The notes beneath the pieces are model-generated. The model was not told where the DNA came from. It did not search any database and saw only the letters and a list, made by a program, of their open reading frames with translations. This document shows, one piece after another, positions 44,173 to 53,700 of a stretch of 64,000 bases of DNA. The position numbers and the translations under genes were made by a program. Each line of letters starts with the position of its first letter. Positions within the stretch are counted from its first letter, which is position 1. This stretch comes from Massilia atriviolacea. Lineage in GTDB: Bacteria; Pseudomonadota; Gammaproteobacteria; Burkholderiales; Burkholderiaceae_D. Location of the stretch: assembly GCF_003953935.1 (NCBI RefSeq), contig NZ_RXLQ01000021.1:1-64000 (forward strand), given 5' to 3'.

Positions 44173-44751
44173 ATGGACGCCTTTCTTGTATCAACGGGCA
44201 TCGTCGCCCTTGCCGAAATCGGCGACAAGACGCAGCTGCTGGCCTTCCTGCTGGCGGCCAAATTCCGGCGGCCGGTGCCGATCGTGCTGGGGATCCTGGC
44301 GGCGACGCTCGCCAACCATGCGTTTGCGGCGGCGGTGGGGGCGTGGATCAGCGCCCTGCTCGGGCCGGACGTGATGCGCTGGGTGCTGGGCGTGTCGTTC
44401 CTGGGGATGGCCGCGTGGACGCTGGTGCCCGACAAGATCGACGATGACGAGCAGGCTGGGATAGGCCGCTACGGCGTGTTCCTGACGACGCTGATCGCCT
44501 TCTTCCTGGCCGAGATGGGCGACAAGACCCAGATCGCCACGGTGGCCCTGGCCGCGCGTTACGAATCGATGCTGGCGGTGGTGGCCGGCACCACCTTCGG
44601 GATGATGCTGGCCAACGTGCCGGCGGTGTATTTCGGCGAACGGATCGCCAACAAAGTACCGTTAAAGCTGGTGCACGGCATCGCCGCCGCCATTTTCGCC
44701 GCGCTCGGCATCGCCACCCTGCTCGGCGCCGGCGCCCGCTTCGGCTTTTGA
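44173..44751 (+). CDS. TMEM165/GDT1-family (UPF0016) cation transporter
   Basis: A 192-residue membrane protein with two copies of the family motif, AEIGDKTQLLAFLLA (about 13-27) and AEMGDKTQIATVALA (about 115-129), within six transmembrane helices. The family moves manganese or calcium out of the cytoplasm. A riboswitch of the yybP-ykoY type was looked for in the leader and not found. The ATG at 44173 is used; one 9 bp upstream is possible. Confidence 0.93.
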   Translation: MDAFLVSTGIVALAEIGDKTQLLAFLLAAKFRRPVPIVLGILAATLANHAFAAAVGAWISALLGPDVMRWVLGVSFLGMAAWTLVPDKIDDDEQAGIGRYGVFLTTLIAFFLAEMGDKTQIATVALAARYESMLAVVAGTTFGMMLANVPAVYFGERIANKVPLKLVHGIAAAIFAALGIATLLGAGARFGF

Positions 44752-44783
44752 ATTCCTAACAAATTCCGCCCCCGATTCCTACA

Positions 44784-44972
44784 ACCGGGGTCAGAGCTTT
44801 GACTCGAAACATTGCAAACCCAACGACGCATCCGATTTCACATTCTGCCCAATCCGCAAATTTTGCCGAGTTCGGTGCACGAACTACGCAACGGGCAGTA
44901 GTTTGTTGTACTAGCGCGCTTTGTCGTCGGTGATGCAACAAAAAAGTTGCAAATTAAAGCTCTGACCCCGGT
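44784..44972. mobile_element. MITE-like element with 17-bp terminal inverted repeats
   Basis: ACCGGGGTCAGAGCTTT at 44784-44800 and its perfect reverse complement at 44956-44972 bound 189 bp with no coding capacity. The pairing continues outward (CTAC/GTAG) with one base slipped. Ends of the form GGGGTCAGAGC are widely repeated in proteobacterial genomes and often accompany REP-associated tyrosine transposases, which is my basis for the mobile call; no transposase is present here. It fills most of the 242-bp gap between the GDT1 gene and the PHP-domain gene. Confidence 0.75.
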
Positions 44973-44993
44973 GTAGGGGGGTGTTGGTTTTGA

Positions 44994-47459
44994 TTATTGG
45001 ATCGTGAGGGTCACGTCGTCGATCAGGAAGCTGGTCGGGATTGTCGAGCCTTCCACGCCTTCGAAGTAGATCCGCACCGTTTGCCCTTTGTAGGCCGTCA
45101 GGTCGAAGCTCTTTTGCACGTAGCTCGTTCCCTTGTTCAGGTTGGAGTACGTCGCCAGGGTCGACAGCACGGCGTTGCCGCCGCTGCGCACTTGCACCTT
45201 CAGCTTGTCGTAGGCGCTGCTGGTGGTCGTTTCGCTCGACACCACTTTCAGCCAGAATCCCAGCTTCGCACTGGTCGCCGTCGATGGAATCGCGACCTGC
45301 TGGTACACGCTGTCGGTGTTGGCTGCACCTTCGCCGTTGAGCGCAGCCTTCCAGCTGCCCCCATGCGCCGCCTGCCCGCTCGCGTTGATCACGCCAGCCG
45401 TCGCCACCCAGCCGCTCACGCCCGATTCGAAGCCGCTGTTTAACAGCAATTGCTGCTGCACCGTGCCGCCGTTGCTGACGCTAAATCCGATCGGGGCCGA
45501 CACCGCGCTGTTGAGCGCCACGTCGTACGCTTTCGCCGTCAATTGATGGCTGCCGTTGCTCAAGGTCGCCGAATCGAGGCTGAGCGCGTACGGCGCGGTG
45601 CTGTCGACGCCTTTGAGCACATTGTCGACATAGAACTCGACCCGGCTGATGCCGCCGGCATCGCTCGCCGTCGCCGCCAGCGCAATGGTGCCGCTGCTGC
45701 CGCTCTGGCTGGCGCTGACGGTCGGCGCCGTGGTGTCGCCACCGCCGCCGCCCGCCGTCTGCGTCACCCAGACCGGCGCCGACCACAGGATCTTGCCGTC
45801 ATCCTGGGTCACTTTGGCGTAGTAGTAGTGCTCGCCGACCGATGGCGTGATGGTGGTGTCGGCCGTGCTGGCCAACTGGCTGACCGTGCCTTTGCGCCCC
45901 GGTACGCCTTCGACGATCGATACCGTCGACGCCGTCCTGCCGCTGGTGCTGGCAAAGTTGGCGACCAGGTTGAGCGGGCCGCTGTTGCTGAAACGCTCGC
46001 CCATGAGCCTGCCGTTGGCGGTAAGCACCAGCTGCGCGTTCTTGTCCATGGTGGCGAACACGCGCCGCGCTTTGAGTGCCTCGATGAAGCTCGCTTGCGT
46101 CAGCGGCGTGCCGTTCGGAATCAACACGCCGGTGCGGTTGCTGTAGGACGCGCCCCAGTTGGCGCAGTGATTGTCCTGGTTGGTGGCAAAGGCGATGTGA
46201 AAGCCCGCTTCCAGCGCCTTGTTGCAGGCGCCTTCGAAGCTGCTGCGCCCGGTTTCGGTTTCGCTCGTATTGGTCGAGAAGGCCGAGGTATTGAGCACTT
46301 CGCACAGCACCATGGCTTCGTCGCCGTCGGCGGTGTAGCCGAGCGGCACGCCGCCGACCAGGAATTGCCCGCTCGACGAGGGGTGGTTGAATTGCCCGAC
46401 CCAGCCGCGCTGGCGCATCAGGGTGTACAGGGCGCTGTAGTCGCCCTTGGGCGTGAGGGTGTCGCCGATCAGCTGGCCGCTGCTGTTCAATTCCCACTGC
46501 AACAGTTCCGGCGTGTTGAAGATGTTCAGGTGGCCGCCATTGTTGATGACGCCCCATTCGATACCGTACACGCCCAGGAAGCCGGGATTGGCGGCATTGA
46601 AATCGGCCGCGGCCGCCAGTCCGGATTTGAACAGGGCCTTGGCCGTGGCCGGGCTGGCCGAGGTGTTGGTGCCGTCGGAGCCGTCGAACATGTGGTTGTG
46701 CTCGGAGGTGGCGAGGATGTCGAGGCCCTTGTTGCGGGCGTAGGCGAAGGCGTCGGCCGGCCCGAAGGCGGCGCTCTGCGGCGCTTGCGAGCCGCTGCAG
46801 CTGCCGAGGGCGCCGCCGCCGTCGCTGTGGTTGGTCTGGCTGTGCAGGTTGGCAAAGTAGACGGTGTAGGGCAACGAGCCGGGCGCGGGCGCGGCCAGTT
46901 GCACGGACGACAGCTCGCCCCCCTTGGCGTTGGCCTTGTTTGCCGGCAAAGCGCGGAAGGCCGGCATGGCGGGCTGGGCGGTCTTGCCGATGGCCAGGTC
47001 CCAGCGTTGCTCCACCAGCGCGTCGGCGCCGGCCGCCAGCAGGCGCTCGATCGATTCCTGCGACAGGTCCGGTTCACGGCCGCGCTCGGCAGCGTCGTTG
47101 GACACGGCCTGCATGCGCACCTGGTACACGCCGTCGGCCAGGCCGGCCCGTCCGGCCCAGCGCACCTTGACCTCGACCGGCTTCTGGAACATGCGCTGCA
47201 CGCCGTGCCATTGCTGGACCACCTGCCCGGCCGGGCCGAGCAGCTCCAGTTTCCAGCTCACTTCCTGCTGGCGCTCGACGTGCGGATAGTCGAAGGCGAG
47301 CGTGAAGGTGCGCGCCGCGCTGGACGCGGCGTACGGCACATGCAGGGTGGCGTCGAATTCCCGATGGTCGGCTTCGGACGCCATGACGACAGGGCTGGCG
47401 GACAGGGCCAGGGCGATGGCGAGCGGGCGGAACAGCTTGAAACTGGTGAGGTGGCGCAT
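44994..47459 (-). CDS. Secreted PHP-domain protein with Ig-like and C-terminal binding modules
   Basis: An 821-residue protein with a signal peptide (ending near VMA-SE). The PHP metal-binding motifs are LHSQTNHSDGGG, TSEHNHMFDG, FNHPSSS and NQDNHCANWG (about 200-450). A Gly-rich linker leads to a bacterial Ig-like domain (about 590-680, TASDAGGISRVEFYVDN) and a beta-sandwich module at the C-terminus (about 690-821, LLLNSGFESGVSGW) of the type found in carbohydrate-binding CBM4/9 modules. PHP proteins are usually phosphoesterases; a secreted modular form suggests extracellular phosphate or glycan chemistry, which is inference. Confidence 0.82.
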   Translation of the reverse strand: MRHLTSFKLFRPLAIALALSASPVVMASEADHREFDATLHVPYAASSAARTFTLAFDYPHVERQQEVSWKLELLGPAGQVVQQWHGVQRMFQKPVEVKVRWAGRAGLADGVYQVRMQAVSNDAAERGREPDLSQESIERLLAAGADALVEQRWDLAIGKTAQPAMPAFRALPANKANAKGGELSSVQLAAPAPGSLPYTVYFANLHSQTNHSDGGGALGSCSGSQAPQSAAFGPADAFAYARNKGLDILATSEHNHMFDGSDGTNTSASPATAKALFKSGLAAAADFNAANPGFLGVYGIEWGVINNGGHLNIFNTPELLQWELNSSGQLIGDTLTPKGDYSALYTLMRQRGWVGQFNHPSSSGQFLVGGVPLGYTADGDEAMVLCEVLNTSAFSTNTSETETGRSSFEGACNKALEAGFHIAFATNQDNHCANWGASYSNRTGVLIPNGTPLTQASFIEALKARRVFATMDKNAQLVLTANGRLMGERFSNSGPLNLVANFASTSGRTASTVSIVEGVPGRKGTVSQLASTADTTITPSVGEHYYYAKVTQDDGKILWSAPVWVTQTAGGGGGDTTAPTVSASQSGSSGTIALAATASDAGGISRVEFYVDNVLKGVDSTAPYALSLDSATLSNGSHQLTAKAYDVALNSAVSAPIGFSVSNGGTVQQQLLLNSGFESGVSGWVATAGVINASGQAAHGGSWKAALNGEGAANTDSVYQQVAIPSTATSAKLGFWLKVVSSETTTSSAYDKLKVQVRSGGNAVLSTLATYSNLNKGTSYVQKSFDLTAYKGQTVRIYFEGVEGSTIPTSFLIDDVTLTIQ

Positions 47460-47723
47460 GGGAATCCCGTTTACAGTGATAGTTGCAGACAACTGAATTC
47501 TCGCAACTATGCATGACGTAAACGTGACAGAGTATTTACATTTGGAAATGTCCTGCCAGAAGCGAACGTGTTTCCTTAGGTGAAGTAACACGGTCGTTGC
47601 CGAGGGCCAACGTCAACATGGCGGGCTTAGCAGGGAGGACGGGGTGGATTGCCGAAGAAGAGCGCAACGCGCCTGTGGATAACTAAATCCATGGTCTGTT
47701 GCGCAAAACATGAAAATGTCTCA

Positions 47724-47768
47724 TTTGAGACAGATTCCGTCGTTCGCGGCGAGCCGCAACGACGGAAT
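47724..47768 (-). terminator. Double hairpin after the cyclic glucan synthase gene
   Basis: A long stem (ATTCCGTCGTT...AACGACGGAAT, with one bulge, 47734-47768) lies 12 bp beyond the synthase stop. It is followed on the minus strand by a second 7-bp stem (TGTCTCA/TGAGACA) and a T-rich stretch. The rest of the 321-bp gap (47460-47780) shows no gene. Confidence 0.75.
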
Positions 47769-47780
47769 CGAGGCCGGCGA

Positions 47781-50700
47781 TTACGCTTTGCGGCGCACCT
47801 GCAACTGCACCGTGTGCGGCCGGCCGTCATCGACCATCTGGATCACGTGCACATCCTGGCGCACGCCATCGACGGTCATGGCGTCGGCCTCGCCGGCCTG
47901 CACCGAGATCGCATACACGGTCTCGCGATAGCGGTACTGCAAGCTGAAGCCCGGCCAGTCGTGCGGCAGATGCGGCGTCATGCTCAGCTTGTCGCCGGAC
48001 AGGCTCACGCCCAGCAGCGATTCGACGATCAGGCGATACATCCAGCCCGACGAACCGGTGTACCAGCTCCACCCGCCACGCCCGATGTGCGGCGAGACCG
48101 CATACACGTCGGCCGCCACCACATACGGTTCGACCTTGTACAGGGCCGCGCTTTCCGGCGTACTGCCATGCTGCACCGGATTGATCATGCGCAGCAGCTC
48201 CCAGGCGCGCTCGGTGTCGCCCATCTTGGCGAAGGCCATCGCGGTCCAGATCGCGGCGTGCGTGTACTGCCCGCCGTTTTCGCGCACTCCCGGCACATAG
48301 CCACGGATGTAGCCGGGATTGAGCACGCCGTCGTCGAACGGCGGATCGAGCAGCTGCACCAGACCGTAGTCGCGCCGCACCAGGCGCTCGTCGACCGCCT
48401 TCATGGCCGACGCCGTGCGCTCCGGATTGGCCGCGCCCGAAATCACGCCCCAGCTCTGCGAGATCGAATCGATCTGGCATTCGTCGTTGGTGTGCGATCC
48501 GAGCGGCGTGCCGTCGTCGAAATAGGCGCGGCGGTACCACTGGCCGTCCCAGGCATGCGCTTCCACGTTGGCCGCCAGGGTGGCCGCCTCGGTCTTGCAG
48601 GTCTCGGCAAACGCGTGGTCGCCGTACACCACCGCCACCTCGGAGAAGCGCTGCAGCACTTCGTACAGGAAGAAGGCCAGCCACACGCTCTCGCCCTTGC
48701 CTTCGTTGCCGACGCGGTCCATGCCGTCGTTCCAGTCGCAGGTGCCGATCAGCGGCAAGCCATGTTCGCCGAAGCGCAGCCCGCGCTTGATGGCGCGCAC
48801 GCAGTGCTCGTACAGGTCGCCAGTCTGGCTGGAGCGTCCCGGCATGTCGTAGTAGGACTCTTCCTCGGGTTTCAGCATGCGCCCTTCGAGGAACGGCGCC
48901 GGTTCGGTCAGCACGCTGCGGTCGCCCGTGCCGATGACGTAGCGGTGCGCCGCCAGCGGCAGCCACAGATAATCGTCCGAGCAGTGCGTGCGCACGCCAC
49001 GGTCCGACGGCGGATGCCACCAGTGCTGCACGTCGCCTTCCACGAACTGGTGGGCCGCGCACATCAGCAGGTGCTCGCGCAGCAGGTGCGGTTCGGTGTG
49101 GATCATCGCCATCGCGTCCTGCAGCTGGTCGCGGAAGCCGAAGGCGCCGCCGGACTGGTAGTAGCCGCTGCGCGCCCACAGGCGGCAGGCGATGGTCTGG
49201 TACATCAGCCAGCCGTTGGCGATCACGTCGAGCGATGGATCGGGCGTCTGCACCTGGATCGCGCCTAGCGTGTGATCCCAGTGCTTGCGCACCATCGCCA
49301 GCGAGGCTGCTGCTGCCGCGCTGCCGCTGTATTTCTGTACCAGGCCGCTGGCGTCCGCGTTGCGGCGCCCGCCCACGCCGAGCATGAACACTAGCTCGCG
49401 TTCCTGGCCCGGCTGCAGTTCCACCATCACCTGCAGCGCGGCGCAGGGATCGAGGGCGGCGCCGATCTTGCCCGACAGGCGCGCGCGCCCCATTGCCGCC
49501 GGACTGGCCAGGGTGCGGTTGCGGCCGATGAATTCGTTGCGGTCGGCGGTGAAGGACTTTTGCTGCGCGTCGACGTGGAAGAATCCCACGCGGCCCGTGA
49601 ACTCGGTGTTGTAGGCATTGCGCGCAAAGATCGCGCCGCTCATCGGATCCTGCTCGGTGGTGACGTGCATCGCCGACTTGGCGCGCAGGTCTCCCAGCAC
49701 CCACTCAACATAGCCGGTGGCCGACAGGCGGCGCGGCACGGTGCTGTCGTTGCGGATCTTGATGACCGAGTATTTGATCGACGCGTCCAGCGCCACGAAG
49801 GTGGACAGTTCGGTGTGGATGCCCTCTTCGCTGTGCTCGAACACGCTGTAGCCGAAGCCGTGGCGCGTGACGTAGTCGCCCGCCGCGCGCACCGGCAGCG
49901 CAGTCGGCGACCAGAAGCGGCCAGTCTGCTCGTCGCGAATGTAGAACGACTCGCCGCTGCGGTCCGATACCGGGTCGTTGTCCCACGGCGTGAGGCGGAA
50001 TTCGTGCGCGTTTTCGCTCCAGGTGTAGGCCTGGCCGCTCTCCGACACCACGCTGCCGAAGTTCGGGTTGGCCAGCACGTTGACCCACGGCGCCGGCGTG
50101 CGGTTCGCGGCATTGGTGCGGATGACGTATTCGCTGCCGTCGGCGCTGAAGCCGCCCAGGCCGTTGTGCAGGATCAGGTCGCGCGCAGCGACAGGGATGT
50201 CGGCGCGCGGCTGGTACTGCTCGTCGCGCGATTCGACCACCAGCGGCGGCAGTTTCGGCGCCACCGGCGTGGCGCGCTTGACCTGGTCGGCCAGGGTGCC
50301 GCGGCTGTCGGAAATGATGGCGCGCGCCACCGACTGCATCAGCACCCGGTCTTCCTGCGCGATCTGGTCGAGCAGGCGCACGAAGATGCCGCCCGGACGG
50401 TCGATCGCCTGCGCGTCGATGCCGGAGGCGATCAGGCCCATGATCTGGTCGTGCAGCAGTTGACGGTAACCCGACTGGTCTTCGTACCAGATGACCAGGT
50501 CGACCACCAGCCCCTTGAGGCGCCAGTAAGCGTGCGCCTGCACCATCTGGCGCGCCAGGTCGATATTGGCCGCGTCCTTGATCTGCAACAGCACGATCGG
50601 CAGGTCGCCCGAAATGGCGTAGGCCCACAGGCCGGACTGGCCGCGCTGGTTGCGGATCAGGATACCGGCGTCGGCGCGCAGCGAGGCGTTCGGGTAGATC

Positions 50701-53700
50701 ACCGTGCTGGCCAGGCGGCTGTACAGCTGCGCGTCCGATTCGGTGGCGTTCAACTGGCGCAGCACGACCTGGCTGTGGGTCCATGCCAGTTCGAACACGC
50801 GGTCGGCCAGGTGGCGGTCCTGGTATTTGTCGATCAGGTGCACGGCTTGCTCGCGCGTGTCGGTCATGCCGGTCACCACGTCGAGCACCACCATCTGGTC
50901 CGGTTCGAGCGTGACCTTGTAGCGGATCGCGACCACCGGATCGAGCACCGAGCCTTCGCTGCCGCCCAGCGGCTGCGGTTCGAGCAGGGCGCGCGGGGCC
51001 ACCGCGCTGTTGGCGCGGCCGAGGAATTCGCTGCGGCTGGTCTCGAACGAGACATCGAGCAGCGCGCCGTCGTGCACCGTCATCAGGTTGAACATCCACG
51101 GCATCTGCTCGTCCTTGGCGCGCGGACGGCGGGTGCACAGGATGGCATTTTCGTTGCGCAGGATTTCGGTCTGCACGAACAGTTTGCTGAACGCCGGGTG
51201 CGCGTTGTCGGCGGCGGCCGGCGCCATCACCACTTCGGCGTAGCTGGTAAATTCGATGGTGCGCTTGACGTTCGACTTATTGGTGATGCGGGTACGCCGC
51301 ATTTCGATATCGTCTTCCGGCGAGACCACGATTTCGGTGTACAGGTCCAGGCCGCGGTCGTGACGGCGGAATTCGGCGCGCCCTTCCGAGAAGATCACTT
51401 CGTAGGACTGAGGCTCGACCATGGTCGGCTGGTAGGCGGTCGACCAGAAATGGCCGCTGTCGACATCGCGCACGTAGCAGAAGTTACCCCAGTTGTCGGA
51501 GGTGCCGTCTTCGCGCCAGCGCGTCACGGCCAGGTCCTTCCAGCGGCTGTAGCTGCCGCCGGCGCTGGTGACCATCACATGGTAGCGGCCATTCGAGAGC
51601 AGCTGCACTTCCGGCTGCACCGTGGTGGTCTGGGTGATGATGCGGGTGGCGGCGGTGGCCACTTCCTGCGCCGGGGCGCGCATGGCGGCCAGTTCGGCGG
51701 TGTTGGAATAGAAGGCGCCGGCGCGCGGCACCCGCTCCTGCAGCACCAGCAAGGTGGCCTGGAACAGCGGGTCGGACTCGAAGCGGCGCTGCATCGGACG
51801 GTCGTGCAGCAGGTAGCTGAGGGCGAGGAAGCCCATGCCCTGGTGGTGCGCCATGAAGGAGCGGATCACGGCAAAGCTCTGGCCGCGCGGCAGGCGCGCA
51901 GCGGTGTAGTCGATCGCTTCGTAGAAGCCGTGCTTGCCCATGAAGCCCAGGTCGGCCATGCGCTGCAGGTTCTCGACCGCCGCATCCGGATGGACCATCA
52001 GGCTCATCATGGTGGCGTACGGGGCGATCACCAGGTCGTCGGCCAGGCCGCGCTTCAGGCCCGTGCCGGGCACGCCGAAGGCGCGGTACTGGTAATTCAG
52101 GCTGGCGTCGACGGTGTTGTAGCCGGATTCGGAAATCCCCCACGGCACCTCGCGCTGCTTGCCGTACTCGATCTGGGCGTTGACCACCGAACGGTAGGTC
52201 TGGTCGAGCAGGGTATTCTGGTAGGTCGGCATGACCAGCAGCGGCATCAGGTATTCGAACATCGAGCCGCTCCACGACAGCAGCAGCTGCTCGTTGCCGA
52301 TGATGCACAGCTGGCGGCCCAGCGCAAACCAGTGCTCCTGCGGGAACTGGCCCTGCGCGATGCCGACGAAGCTGCACAGGCGCACTTCGGACGCCAGCAG
52401 GTCGTAGCAGGCCGCGTCCAGGCGGCGGTCGGAGACGTTGTAGCCGATCGCCAGCAGGTTGGTGGTCGTGTTGTACATGAAGCGGAAGTCCATGTTCGCG
52501 AACTCGCGCGCCTCGAACGCCATGCGGTTGATGTCTTCGATGCGCTGGGCGGCGCGGGCGCTGCCCTGGGCCACCAGCTCGGTCAGGGTTTGCTGGCGTT
52601 CGCGCTCGCTCGGGGCGAGGTCGGTACTGGCACTGCCGGTGAGGGCAAAGTTGGCCAGTTCGCGCAGGGTCGGAATGCGGGTCAGGCTGGTGTCGACCAC
52701 GTATTCCTGGGCCGAACGCATCCACGGCGCCAGCTGCAGCAGCTCGTCGCGCGCGCTGTGGCACTGGTCGGCCAGCTTGTCGGCCCAGCCTTGCAGGGCC
52801 GGCTCTCCCACCGGATGCATCGCCGCCAGGATGGCGTCGGCGCAGCTGGACAGGCGTCCCAGTTCGGCCACCATGCCGGGCAGGCTGTCGCTTGCGCGCA
52901 CGCGGTCGGCCGACAGGTGGCTGCGCATGGCGTCGATCGCGGCCTTGACGGCCGGTCCGGCTTCAAGCGCGTGTTCCTGCACCACGTTCAGGGTGATCGA
53001 GATGCCGTCCAGGGTCTGCTTGCCGACGATCGGCTGGTCGGCCAATTGGGTCAGGCCCGGCGCCAGCGTGAGCAGGTGGCCGGCCAGGTTGCCGCTGTCG
53101 ACCGCCGACACGTACATCGGGTGCAGCGGATTCAAGGTCAGCGTGTCGTACCAGTTATAGAAGTGGCCATGGTAGCGTTCCATGCGCGCCATGGTGTTGA
53201 GCGTGTCGCGGGTGCGCTTGAGCAGGCGCCCGGTGGTGATGAAGCCGAAGTCCCAGGCGGTCAGGTTGGCCAGCAGCGCCATGCCGATATTGGTCGGCGA
53301 GGTGCGGTGCGCCACCACCTTGACCGGGTGTTCCTGCATATTGTCGGGCGCGAGCCAGTTGTCTTCCGCCGTGACGTAGGTCTCGAAGAAGCTCCAGGTC
53401 TTGCGCGCGAGCGACTCGAGGAACAGGGTTTGCGGCGACGACAGGGCGGTGGCGGCGCGCTCCTGCGGAAGGCTGATCCACCATGCCACCACCGGCGCGA
53501 AGAACCACAGCAGCAGCACCGGCGCGGCGACCGGCAGCGCGGCGCGGTGCACGTAGGCGAGCATCAGCGCGGTGGCCACGGCCAGGACCGGCGAGATCCA
53601 CATGCTCTTCCAGTTGCTCTCCATGTCGGTGCTGGAGCGGTTCAGGCTCGATGGACGCCATTCCAGCAGGCGGCGGCGCGTGACCAGCATGCGCCACGAG

